Below, piece after piece: positions 8,756 to 17,202 of a DNA stretch of 60,003 bases. Both the position numbers and the translations under genes were made by a program. Source of the stretch: JAWLHA01 sp041690535. GTDB lineage: Bacteria; Pseudomonadota; Gammaproteobacteria; Thiohalomonadales; Thiohalomonadaceae. How positions within the stretch are numbered: the stretch's first letter is position 1; every line of letters starts with the position of its first letter. The notes beneath the pieces are model-generated. The model ran no database searches. It was not told the origin of the DNA and worked only from the letters and a program-made list of their open reading frames with translations. The stretch is taken from NCBI GenBank assembly GCA_041690535.1, contig JAWLHA010000023.1, positions 1-60,003 of the forward strand, written 5' to 3'.

Positions 8756-10595
8756 CGACCACGCTATTCAGCAGCCTGGGCGCACCCCCTTTGAAACGGG
8801 CCCAAAGGAGCTGGCGGCGCACCCGTTTGGTTTCGTCAAGACGAAGGGTGCCGGTTTCACCCTGGAAGCGGTCGTGCCCATAGCTGTCCAGCAACCGGAT
8901 CGCCGCGATGAGATTGTACGCATCCACCCCAAAGGCAACCAGGCGCTGTAGCGGCCCCCCATAGTTGAGCAGCGACTTTGCCCCTTTGCGGGTGGTGGCG
9001 TTGGGGGTGGTGGCCTCCAGGGTCCAGGGCATATCCCCAAAGACAATCCCATCCATGTCCCGGTCCTGGTCCACATCCACGGCGCCCGTGAACAGGTGCG
9101 AGGTGGCGTAGACCGGCACATCGGAGGCGTAATGGAAGCGCAGTTGCGGACGGATCAGGCGCGCCTGCCGGGAGAAGGCCGCGAGGAAGATGAAGTCAAT
9201 GTCCTGACGTCGGCGGGGAGTGAACTCGAGCCGCTGACCGAGGATCCGTTGCAACGACTGGCGACGCCCCTCGCTTTCCCGCAGGTTGAGTATTGCGGTG
9301 AGCGGCGCGGAGTAGTCGCTGTTCTCCGGGTCGTAGTAGGCGGTGGAGGCGACCTCTCCCCCAAGGTCCTGCCAGCGCGCCGCAAAGGCGCTCATCAACC
9401 GCTCGCCGAGCGGCCCCTTGGGCAAGAGCACGGAGGCGCGGCTGTGCCCTTCGAGCCAGGCCAGTTCGGCCACCTGTTCGGCCTCGTCCTCCGGAGAGAG
9501 ACTGAACTGGTACAGAAGGGGGGAGTGGGCCGGTTCGGAGTAGTTGAGGGCCAGTGTGGGAACCAGGAGTTCCTCGGCCTGGGCGAGAAGCCGCACCGAC
9601 TCCTTGTCGAGTGGACCGATGACAAATTCCGCCCCCTCGTCCACGGCACGCCGATAGGTGCTCTCGGCCTGAAGGGGATCATCCCCAGTGTCGTAGATGC
9701 TCAGCTGGACCTCTCCATGGCCGGGATCGCTGTAATAGGCAGCCAAGATCCCGTCGCGGATTGCCGCGGCGGCAGAGGAAAACCTGCCCGACACGGGAAG
9801 CAATACGGCGATTCTGGAGGGGCGGGCGATCAGCTCCCTGCTGCGCTTCAGTAACGCTTCGACAAACCCTTCCCGTACCGGGTGCGCCGGATAGCGCCCG
9901 CGCCACTCACCCACCCGCTCGGCCAGCGCCTGGGTACTTTGGGTGTGGTCTTTGGCGATGAGGGCCAGCTCCATCCAGCCGCTGAGCACATCGGGCGGTG
10001 GTTGAACGCGCAGGCGTCCGAGGGCCTCGTTGGAGAGTGACGAGAGCGCCTGCCAGATTGCCATCTGGTTTGCCTCAACCGCCCAGGGATCGTTCAGGTA
10101 GGGCTCGCGGAAGATCAGTTCCCGTGCCGTCTCCAGGTGGTTACCAAGGCGATTGAAGGCCTGGGCGCGCAAATAGTGGTAGCGGGCGCTCAGATCCAGG
10201 GCGTCATCGCTGGCCGGCGTGGTGAGGGCGATGAGTGCCCGCTCGGGGCTCGTTTCCAGCGCCATCTCGGCCAACAGGAGCTGGCGCCCCATGGCCAGAC
10301 GTGGGGGCAGCGCGCCGGCAGGAAGACCCTCCAGGATCTGTGCGGCCTGGACCGGAAGTCCCGCCCGAAACAGGGCCTCTGCCGCGCTCAGCTGGTATTC
10401 GAATCGTTGCGGCGGTTCCGCTGTTGCAGCGAGGCGTGTAAAGTGCCGGGCTGCCGCGTAGAAGTCACCCTCTGCCAGGAGCTGGTAGGCGGCGGTCCGT
10501 TCGTCCGGCTGCTCCACGGGTTGTTCCGGTGGCTTGGTGGCGCAGCCAGCGAGCACGAGGGTGGCTGCGAGCAGCCAAATCGATAAGCGTATCAT
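8736..10595 (-). CDS. lpoA: Penicillin-binding protein activator LpoA
   Basis: 619 aa outer-membrane lipoprotein with a lipobox (LVLAGC) after a short signal peptide. An N-terminal helical TPR-like region (about residues 30-250) is followed by a periplasmic-binding-protein-like domain starting at SRIAVLLPVSGRFSSAAAAIRDG. LpoA reaches through the peptidoglycan to stimulate PBP1A. The ATG at 10595 is preferred over a TTG at 10604. Length and the yraN neighbour match the family (LppC/YraM). It is divergent from rsmI. Confidence 0.93.
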   Translation of the reverse strand: MIRLSIWLLAATLVLAGCATKPPEQPVEQPDERTAAYQLLAEGDFYAAARHFTRLAATAEPPQRFEYQLSAAEALFRAGLPVQAAQILEGLPAGALPPRLAMGRQLLLAEMALETSPERALIALTTPASDDALDLSARYHYLRAQAFNRLGNHLETARELIFREPYLNDPWAVEANQMAIWQALSSLSNEALGRLRVQPPPDVLSGWMELALIAKDHTQSTQALAERVGEWRGRYPAHPVREGFVEALLKRSRELIARPSRIAVLLPVSGRFSSAAAAIRDGILAAYYSDPGHGEVQLSIYDTGDDPLQAESTYRRAVDEGAEFVIGPLDKESVRLLAQAEELLVPTLALNYSEPAHSPLLYQFSLSPEDEAEQVAELAWLEGHSRASVLLPKGPLGERLMSAFAARWQDLGGEVASTAYYDPENSDYSAPLTAILNLRESEGRRQSLQRILGQRLEFTPRRRQDIDFIFLAAFSRQARLIRPQLRFHYASDVPVYATSHLFTGAVDVDQDRDMDGIVFGDMPWTLEATTPNATTRKGAKSLLNYGGPLQRLVAFGVDAYNLIAAIRLLDSYGHDRFQGETGTLRLDETKRVRRQLLWARFKGGAPRLLNSVVDESPRL

Positions 10596-10664
10596 CCGTT
10601 TCAAGACAGCAAGTGGCCAAGGCTGGGTGCCAGAACCCGCACAGTATCTAAATGGGGTGATTGA

Positions 10665-11531
10665 GTGTCAAATCAGCAGGGGATTCTCTATATCGTCGCG
10701 ACCCCCATCGGAAATCTTGGGGACATGTCACCCAGGGCTGTGGACGTGCTCAAGGCCGTGGATTTGATCGCCGCAGAGGATACCCGCCATAGCGGTGTTC
10801 TACTCCGGCACTTCGGAGTTTCCACGCCCCTGCAACCGCTGCATGAACACAACGAGAGGCAGGTAAGCGCCGGCATTCTGCGCCGGTTGACGGCCGGAAG
10901 CAACATTGCGGTCATCTCCGACGCCGGGACACCCCTCATCAGCGATCCGGGCTTTCATTTGGTCCGGGAAGCCCGGGCGGCCGGGATTGCCGTGAAAGCC
11001 ATACCCGGGCCCAGCGCAGTTGTGGCGGCTCTTTCCATCAGCGGCTTGCCGACGGATCGGTTCATCTTCGAAGGATTCCTGCCAGCCAAGGGGGGGGGGC
11101 GGCGCTCACGGCTGGAGGCTTTGGCAGGGGAGAACCGAACCCTCGTTTTCTATGAATCCCCGCACCGCATCCTGGACAGTCTCGAGGACATGGCGGCGGT
11201 CTTTGGGCCGGAGCGCGAGGCCATCCTGGCGCGGGAGTTGACGAAGACCTACGAGACCGTGCTCCATGGTAGTTTGGGGACCCTGCTCTCTGCCGTGCGC
11301 TCCGATGCCGATCAACGTCGGGGTGAGATGGTGATCGTGGTGGCCGGCGAGGAGGAGCGCCAGGGAGAGGAGATCGACTCGGAGGCGCGGCGGGTGGTAG
11401 AGATTCTGCTGGAGAGCCTTCCAGTGAAGCAGGCGGCCGCGCTGGCGGCGCGGATCACGGGCCGCAAGAAGAATGCGCTGTACAGGTATGCCCTTGATCG
11501 CGCGGCGGGCCGTGGAAGTGGAGAGGATTGA
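10665..11531 (+). CDS. rsmI: 16S rRNA (cytidine-1402-2'-O)-methyltransferase RsmI
   Basis: 288 aa tetrapyrrole-methylase fold. YIVATPIGNLGD at the N-terminus, AEDTRHSG, SDAGTPLISDPG (SAM-binding loop) and IPGPSAVVAALSISG are diagnostic. It methylates the ribose of C1402 in the 16S decoding centre. The start is GTG at 10665. A run of ten G bases at 11090-11099 lies inside the coding region after PAK. It is divergent from lpoA, and rnpB follows, as in many gammaproteobacteria. Confidence 0.95.
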   Translation: MSNQQGILYIVATPIGNLGDMSPRAVDVLKAVDLIAAEDTRHSGVLLRHFGVSTPLQPLHEHNERQVSAGILRRLTAGSNIAVISDAGTPLISDPGFHLVREARAAGIAVKAIPGPSAVVAALSISGLPTDRFIFEGFLPAKGGGRRSRLEALAGENRTLVFYESPHRILDSLEDMAAVFGPEREAILARELTKTYETVLHGSLGTLLSAVRSDADQRRGEMVIVVAGEEERQGEEIDSEARRVVEILLESLPVKQAAALAARITGRKKNALYRYALDRAAGRGSGED

Positions 11532-11679
11532 CGGGTGCGGCCCACTCCATGGCGAAGGGCTACCGCAAGATCTCAGCGTGGACCTCACAGGGAGCGCCAT
11601 AGTCCCAAAGACACGGTCAAAAAGAACAGTCTAACGATGTGCAGGGCTTGTATATCCCACCGTGTGTGATAACGTGCCC

Positions 11680-12050
11680 GCCGGGAGTCGGCCGGACAGT
11701 CGCTGCGCAAGGCGCGGAGGAAAGTCCGGGCTCCGTAGGGCAGGGTGCCAGGTAACGCCTGGGCGGCGCGAGCCGACGGAAAGTGCCACAGAAAACATAC
11801 CGCCTAAGCACTGCCACGCAGTGCCGGTAAGGGTGAAAAGGTGCGGTAAGAGCGCACCGCGCGGGTGGTAACACTCCGCGGCACGGTAAACCCCACCCGG
11901 AGCAAGACCAAATAGGGGGACAGGCGGCCGCATGGCCGCCAAGTGTGGCCCGCACAGTTCCCGGGTAGGTCGCTTGAGGCGTGCGGTGACGCACGTCCCA
12001 GATGAATGGCTGTTCTCGACAGAACCCGGCTTACAGGCCGACTCCCGCCC
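11680..12050 (+). ncRNA. rnpB: RNase P RNA (type A)
   Basis: The conserved core is directly readable: GAGGAAAGTCCGGGCTCC (about 11715-11732), then AGGGCAGGGTGCCAGGTAAC (P4-side), the AGAGCGCACCG segment, GGTAAACCCCACC, AGCAAGACCAAATAGG, and the 3' part ending in GGCCGACTCCCG. Ends pair as helix P1 (GGGAGTCGGCC near 11683 with GGCCGACTCCC near 12036). A run of five T at 12051-12055 after the P1 strand acts as terminator. The region between GACAGTCGC and GGAGGAAAG is only about a dozen bases, so helix P3 is much shorter than in E. coli. Ends are accurate to a few bases. Confidence 0.95.
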
Positions 12051-12205
12051 TTTTTAACAAACTCCTTGAGCTTTCTCCATCAACCCTCTGATTACCCAAT
12101 AAGTTCCACATCTAACCACTACCAGGGGTGTATTCCCACCTTCCCCCACTTTCGCTAAGTTACTGTGAAATAAGTAAAATTCCCGTGTGGAGGTCCCGCT
12201 CCACC

Positions 12206-12235
12206 TTGACAGTGGCGCGGGGCGCTAACTATAGT
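12206..12235 (+). promoter_or_regulatory. mraZ: Promoter of the dcw cluster
   Basis: A consensus -35 TTGACA at 12206-12211 and a -10 TATAGT at 12230-12235 are separated by 18 bp. The -10 merges into the first MraZ box, so a bound repressor would block RNA polymerase. This is the only strong promoter-like sequence seen before ftsL. Confidence 0.7.
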
Positions 12236-12270
12236 GGATCATAGTGGGGGTAAGTGGATCAATGTGGAAA
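12231..12270 (+). promoter_or_regulatory. MraZ operator: four 10-bp direct repeats
   Basis: Four GTGG cores recur with exact 10-bp spacing, in ATAGTGGATC, ATAGTGGGGG, TAAGTGGATC and AATGTGGAAA. Helical-turn-spaced GTGG repeats are the known MraZ recognition pattern. They lie over the -10 box and the start of the transcript, consistent with autorepression of mraZ and the downstream cluster. Confidence 0.75.
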
Positions 12271-12298
12271 GACGGGCTCTCAGGGGGATTGGCGGTTG

Positions 12299-12757
12299 TT
12301 GTTCCGGGGCGTTGCAGAGCTGACTCTCGATGCGAAAGGGCGCCTGGCCATCCCGGCGCGCTATCGGGAGCGTTTGCATGAGCGCTGTGCCGGACAGCTG
12401 GTGCTGACCATCGACACCGACGAGCGCTGCCTGTTGCTGTACCCCCTGCCGGAGTGGGAAGCCATCGAACGCAAGCTGGATGGACTCCCCAGCCTCAACC
12501 CCCATGCCCGGCGCGTGCAGCGCCTGCTCATGGGGCATGCCACCGACACGGAGATGGATGGACAGGGCCGCATTCTGTTGCCGCCGCCCCTGCGTCAGTA
12601 TGCACGGCTCGACAAGCGCGTCGTTCTGATTGGCCAAGGCAAGAAGTTCGAGTTGTGGGATGAGGCGTACTGGAACGAACGCCGCGATCAATGGCTCGCC
12701 GAGGAGACCATGGACGAAGAGGGGCTGCCGGCGGAACTGCAGAGCCTGGCCCTCTGA
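12299..12757 (+). CDS. mraZ: Transcriptional regulator MraZ
   Basis: 152 aa with two AbrB/MraZ-type domains: ELTLDAKGRLAIPARYR near the N-terminus and EMDGQGRILLPPPLRQYA in the second half. RRVQRLLMGHA lies between them. I take the TTG at 12299 as start because it gives the canonical MFRG opening and has AGGGGGA at a suitable distance upstream. The upstream GTG at 12254 lies inside the operator repeats and is unlikely. MraZ is a ring-shaped repressor of its own dcw operon. It is two bases from rsmH. Confidence 0.92.
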   Translation: MFRGVAELTLDAKGRLAIPARYRERLHERCAGQLVLTIDTDERCLLLYPLPEWEAIERKLDGLPSLNPHARRVQRLLMGHATDTEMDGQGRILLPPPLRQYARLDKRVVLIGQGKKFELWDEAYWNERRDQWLAEETMDEEGLPAELQSLAL

Positions 12758-12759
12758 TC

Positions 12760-13698
12760 ATGAACGAACCGCACGAACACCGATCGGTGTTGCTGGAGGA
12801 GACTCTGGCGGCGCTTGCCATCAAGACCGATGGGATCTACCTGGACGGCACTTTTGGCCGGGGTGGCCACAGCGGCGCCATATTGCAGCGTCTCGGCCCC
12901 GAGGGCCGGCTGCTCGCGACGGACAAGGACCCCCGCGCGGTGGAAGCGGCGCTGCACCGTTTCGGCACCGATGCCCGCTTTGCCATTGTGCGGGGGAGCT
13001 TCACCCGCCTGGCCGAAGAGGCCGCGGCCCGGGGTTGGCAGGGGCGAGTGGACGGGATCCTCCTGGACCTGGGGGTTTCATCCCCTCAGCTGGATGATGC
13101 GGCCCGGGGATTCAGCTTCCGCCGCGAGGGGCCGCTGGACATGCGCATGGACCCGGAATCGGGGATCAGTGCCGCCCAGTGGCTCGCCAATGCAGGTGAG
13201 AGGGAGATTGCCCAGGTCTTGAAGGAGTATGGCGAGGAGCGCTTCGCCAAGCGCATCGCCCGGGCCATTGTGCACAGCCGGGAGGCGGCGGGAGCCATCG
13301 AGACGACTGCGAGACTGGCGGACGTCATCGCCAAGGCCCACCCCCGGTGGGAGCGGGACAAGCATCCGGCCACTCGCAGCTTCCAGGCCATCCGCATCTA
13401 CATCAATCGGGAGCTGGAGGAGCTGGACGCGGTGCTGCCCAAGGCGCTTGAGCTGCTTGCGCCGGGTGGCCGCTTGGCGGTGATCAGCTTCCATTCGCTG
13501 GAGGACCGCCGCGTAAAACGGTTCATTCAGCAGCAGGAGCGCGGTGATGCCCCTCCGGATCTTCCGATCATGGAGGCGCAGATTCGCAGGCGCCTCAAGC
13601 GAGTCGGTTCCGCGGTCCGGGCGGGAGAGGATGAAGTCAAGGAAAATCCCCGGGCTCGCAGTGCGGTGCTGCGGACGGCGGAGAAGGTCGGGCCGTGA
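12760..13698 (+). CDS. rsmH: 16S rRNA (cytosine-1402-N4)-methyltransferase RsmH
   Basis: 312 aa. The SAM-binding motif is YLDGTFGRGGHSGAIL, and DGILLDLGVSSPQLDDAARGFSF is the family signature. C-terminal VISFHSLEDRRVKRF is also typical. It modifies the same rRNA nucleotide (C1402) as RsmI, which is encoded about 1.2 kb upstream. The stop overlaps the GTG start of ftsL by four bases. Confidence 0.97.
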   Translation: MNEPHEHRSVLLEETLAALAIKTDGIYLDGTFGRGGHSGAILQRLGPEGRLLATDKDPRAVEAALHRFGTDARFAIVRGSFTRLAEEAAARGWQGRVDGILLDLGVSSPQLDDAARGFSFRREGPLDMRMDPESGISAAQWLANAGEREIAQVLKEYGEERFAKRIARAIVHSREAAGAIETTARLADVIAKAHPRWERDKHPATRSFQAIRIYINRELEELDAVLPKALELLAPGGRLAVISFHSLEDRRVKRFIQQQERGDAPPDLPIMEAQIRRRLKRVGSAVRAGEDEVKENPRARSAVLRTAEKVGP

Positions 13699-13958
13699 CC
13701 CGAGTGCTCGGGATCTTGCTGACGGCCTCAGTATTGCTCACCGCTCTCGGGGTAGTCTACGCCAAACACGAATCGCGCAAGCTGTTCGTGCAGCTCCAGG
13801 GGTTGCAGCGGGTGCGTGACGCACTCGATGTGGAGTGGGGCAAGTTGCAGTTGGAGCAGAGTACCTGGGCCACGGACGGTCGTATTGAGAAAGTAGCACG
13901 TACCAAATTGAACATGCGCCTGCCCTCCCCGGGTGAGGCAGTGATTGTGAGACCATGA
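13695..13958 (+). CDS. ftsL: Cell division protein FtsL
   Basis: 87 aa. A short cytoplasmic start is followed at once by a membrane helix (LGILLTASVLLTALGVVYA). The periplasmic segment is heptad-patterned and helical, ending TKLNMRLPSPGEAVIV, where the MxxPxxxE-type tail is typical of FtsL. FtsL forms a complex with FtsB and FtsQ that controls FtsW-FtsI septal synthesis. GTG start overlapping rsmH; four-base ATGA overlap with ftsI. Confidence 0.93.
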   Translation: MTRVLGILLTASVLLTALGVVYAKHESRKLFVQLQGLQRVRDALDVEWGKLQLEQSTWATDGRIEKVARTKLNMRLPSPGEAVIVRP

Positions 13959-15688
13959 GCGACGATGATGCCAAGCCCCACCAGCTTCCCAGCGGCCGAT
14001 TTCGGGTCGTGCTGGGCGGGCTCGTCGTGGCGCTTTGTGCACTGCTTTGGCGCGCGGTGGATCTGCACGTCGTCGATCGCGAATTCCTTCAGCAGCAGGG
14101 CGACGCCCGGTACCTGCGCGTGGTGTCGATCCCGGCACACCGGGGCATGATCACCGACCGCCATGGGGAACCCCTGGCCATCAGCACCCCCGTGGATTCG
14201 GTCTGGGCCAACCCCCAGGAGCTGGCCGAGGCCCGCAGCCGCTGGCCCGAATTGGCGAAGACCCTGGAACTCGGCAAGACACAGTTGGCCGAGACGGTCG
14301 ATCGCCGCCTCGATCGGGAATTCGTCTACCTGCGCCGCCGGGTCGAGCCGGAGTTGGGGGAGCGGACCATGGCACTGGGCATTCCCGGCGTCTCGCTGCA
14401 GCGTGAATACCGTCGCTACTACCCCACCGGCGAGGTGACGGCTCACGTGATTGGATTTACCGATGTGGACGATCGTGGGCAGGAGGGGATCGAGCTCCTG
14501 TTCAACGACGACCTGAGCGGAATCGCCGGAAGCAAGCGGGTGATCAAGGATCGGCTGGGCCGCATCATCGAGAACGTGGAGGGGATCAGCGATCCTCGCC
14601 CCGGCCAGACGGTCGCACTCAGCATCGACCGGCGCCTGCAGTACCTCGCCTACCGGGAGCTGAAGGCTGCCGTGCAGCGCCACCAGGCCACGGGAGGCTC
14701 GGCGGTGATGCTGGACGTGCGTACCGGTGAGGTGCTCGCCATGGTGAACCAACCGGCATACAATCCCAACAACCGGCGCGACCTCTCCAGCCGCCGCTAC
14801 CGCAACCGTGCGGTCACCGACGTGTTCGAGCCCGGTTCGACCATCAAGCCGTTCACCGTGGCCGCGGCTCTCGAGAGCGGTCGGTTCAAGCCCGATACGC
14901 CCATCGACACCAACCCCGGGACCTTGCGCCTGGCCGGCTTCACCATTCGGGATTTCCGCAACTACGGCTTGATCGATGTGACCACGGTCATTCAGAAGTC
15001 GAGCAATGTCGGGGCAAGCCGCATCGCGCTTACCCTCGAACCCCGCACCCTGTGGGACACCTTCACCAAGGTCGGTTTCGGTGTGCCGACCGGCAGCGGC
15101 TTCCCCGGGGAGGTCCCGGGACAGCTGAGGCCGTTCCAGCAGTGGCGCGAGGTGGATCGGGCTGCCCTCAGCTATGGGTATGGACTGTCCGCCACGGCAT
15201 TGCAACTGACCCACGCCTACAGCGCCATCGCCGGCGACGGGGTGCTGCGCCCGGTGCGCTTCACCCGGCACCAGGGGGACGCGCTGCCGGAGGGGGAAGC
15301 GGTGATGGCACGGCGTACCGCCGAGGCCGTCCGGACCATGCTCGAAGGGGTGGTGCAATCCGGCGGTACCGGCACTGCGGCGAAGGTTCCCGGTTACCGG
15401 GTGGCGGGGAAGACCGGCACCGTGCGCAAGGCGGATTCCGGCGGGTACAGCGAGGATCGTTACCTCGCACTGTTCGCTGGGATGGCCCCCGCCAGCCGGC
15501 CCCGGCTGGCCCTGGTCGTGGTGGTTGACGAGCCCAAGGCGGGCCAATACTACGGCGGCGAGGTGGCGGCTCCGGTTTTTGCGCGGGTGATGGAAGGGGC
15601 TCTCCGCCTGCTGGATGTCCCTCCCGATGATGTCCCTTCACTCGGTTTTCGGATCGCCATGTCCAACGTGGGTGAGGCGCCGCTGTGA
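13955..15688 (+). CDS. ftsI: Peptidoglycan D,D-transpeptidase FtsI (PBP3)
   Basis: 577 aa. One N-terminal membrane helix (VVLGGLVVALCALLWRAVDL) precedes the pedestal domain and the transpeptidase domain. Active-site motifs are all present: S295-T-I-K298, S349-S-N351 and K486-T-G. It crosslinks septal peptidoglycan in partnership with FtsW. Length and motif spacing are normal for class B PBP3. Confidence 0.97.
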   Translation: MSDDDAKPHQLPSGRFRVVLGGLVVALCALLWRAVDLHVVDREFLQQQGDARYLRVVSIPAHRGMITDRHGEPLAISTPVDSVWANPQELAEARSRWPELAKTLELGKTQLAETVDRRLDREFVYLRRRVEPELGERTMALGIPGVSLQREYRRYYPTGEVTAHVIGFTDVDDRGQEGIELLFNDDLSGIAGSKRVIKDRLGRIIENVEGISDPRPGQTVALSIDRRLQYLAYRELKAAVQRHQATGGSAVMLDVRTGEVLAMVNQPAYNPNNRRDLSSRRYRNRAVTDVFEPGSTIKPFTVAAALESGRFKPDTPIDTNPGTLRLAGFTIRDFRNYGLIDVTTVIQKSSNVGASRIALTLEPRTLWDTFTKVGFGVPTGSGFPGEVPGQLRPFQQWREVDRAALSYGYGLSATALQLTHAYSAIAGDGVLRPVRFTRHQGDALPEGEAVMARRTAEAVRTMLEGVVQSGGTGTAAKVPGYRVAGKTGTVRKADSGGYSEDRYLALFAGMAPASRPRLALVVVVDEPKAGQYYGGEVAAPVFARVMEGALRLLDVPPDDVPSLGFRIAMSNVGEAPL

Positions 15689-17202
15689 TGCCTGCCATTG
15701 CAGAGGTCCGGCATTGTCCGACGCTCGCGGAACTGCTCGAAGGGATGGCCGATCCCGGCGCCACGGGTGCGCTGCCGATCTCCGGCGTGACCATCAATAG
15801 CCGCGAGGTCCAGCCGGGCAGCTTGTTCCTGGCGGTGGCCGGGGCCCAACGGCATGGGGCGGCGTTCATCGGCATGGCCATGGAGCGGGGCGCGGCCGCC
15901 ATTGCCGTGGAGCCCGCCCCGGAGGTGGAGCCGCTTCTGCGCCGTTCCGATGCCCCGGTGCCCATCGTGTCCGTTCCCGCACTGCGCCGCACGGCCGGGG
16001 TGATCGCAGAGCGCTTCTATGGGGAGCCGTCGCGTTCACTGGCGGTCACTGGAGTGACCGGCACCAATGGCAAGACCTCGGTAACCCACTTCATCGCCCA
16101 GGCAACGGCTGTCTCCGAGCCCGTGGGGTTGGTCGGGACCCTCGGCTGCGGGCTTTATGGCGATCTTGCCGATTCCGGCCATACGACCCCCGATCCGGTC
16201 ACTTTGCATGCCCACTTGGCCGCGTTCCGTGATGCCGGTTGCCGCAAGGCGGTCATGGAGGTCTCCTCCCATGCACTGGATCAAGGGCGGGTCGCCGGCG
16301 TTCGATTCGAAACCGCTGTTTTCACCAACCTCACGCACGACCATCTGGACTACCACGGGAGCATGGAAGCCTATGCCGAGGCCAAGCGCACCCTGCTCGG
16401 GGTGCCTGGCTTGCGCCACGCGGTGGTCAATCTCGACGACCCCTATGGCCGGCTGTGGCGCGAGCAGATCTCCCCAGGCGTTGAATGGTTGGGGTACAGC
16501 ACCGCGGCAGAGAGCCGCGATGCCGCCCTGCGTGCCAGTGACATCGTCGCGGAGAGGGAGGGGTTGTCTTTCCATCTGCACACCCCCTGGGGGCAGGGGC
16601 GGATCAAGACCCGGCTTCTGGGGCGGTTCAACGTCTCGAACCTCCTGGCCGCCCTCGGTGCGCTCGTCGCCTCGGGGATCAGCTTCGAGCTGGCGCTGGA
16701 GCGTCTGTCTCAAGCCACCACGGTGCCCGGCAGAATGGAGCGGTTCGGCGGTGCGGACAAGCCGCTGGTGGTGGTTGATTATGCCCATACCCCCGATGCC
16801 CTCGAAAAGGTACTGCGGGCGCTGCGGGAACACTGCTGCGGGCGCTTGTGGTGCGTGTTCGGCTGTGGCGGTGATCGTGACCGGACCAAGCGCCCCCTGA
16901 TGGGCCGGGTGGCTGAAGCGTTCGCGGATCGGGTCGTGATCACCAACGACAACCCGCGGGGTGAAGATCCGGGGGCCATCATCGAGGCGATCAAGGCGGG
17001 CATGCAACGCCCCGACGCGGCACAGATCATCCCGGAGCGGGGCGACGCCATCGCCCAGACCCTGGCCCTTGCCGAGCGGGGGGATATTGTCCTGGTGGCC
17101 GGAAAAGGGCATGAGACCTATCAACAAATCGGAACGCACAAACTGCCCTTCAGTGATCGGGACGAGGTGGGCCGGCTGGTGGGGGGCGCATCCCATGGCT
17201 GA
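15688..17202 (+). CDS. murE: UDP-MurNAc-tripeptide synthetase MurE (meso-DAP type)
   Basis: 504 aa Mur ligase with the ATP loop TGVTGTNGKTS. The DNPR motif (TNDNPRGEDP) is characteristic of meso-diaminopimelate-adding enzymes, so the peptidoglycan should be of the DAP type. The ATG at 15688 overlaps the ftsI stop by one base; a GTG one codon upstream is the alternative. The stop overlaps the murF start by eight bases. Confidence 0.96.
   Translation: MPAIAEVRHCPTLAELLEGMADPGATGALPISGVTINSREVQPGSLFLAVAGAQRHGAAFIGMAMERGAAAIAVEPAPEVEPLLRRSDAPVPIVSVPALRRTAGVIAERFYGEPSRSLAVTGVTGTNGKTSVTHFIAQATAVSEPVGLVGTLGCGLYGDLADSGHTTPDPVTLHAHLAAFRDAGCRKAVMEVSSHALDQGRVAGVRFETAVFTNLTHDHLDYHGSMEAYAEAKRTLLGVPGLRHAVVNLDDPYGRLWREQISPGVEWLGYSTAAESRDAALRASDIVAEREGLSFHLHTPWGQGRIKTRLLGRFNVSNLLAALGALVASGISFELALERLSQATTVPGRMERFGGADKPLVVVDYAHTPDALEKVLRALREHCCGRLWCVFGCGGDRDRTKRPLMGRVAEAFADRVVITNDNPRGEDPGAIIEAIKAGMQRPDAAQIIPERGDAIAQTLALAERGDIVLVAGKGHETYQQIGTHKLPFSDRDEVGRLVGGASHG

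Noticed and set aside
12254..12298. Longer mraZ start at GTG 12254
   Set aside because: It lies inside the MraZ operator repeats and adds fifteen residues absent from the family; TTG at 12299 gives the normal N-terminus with a ribosome binding site.
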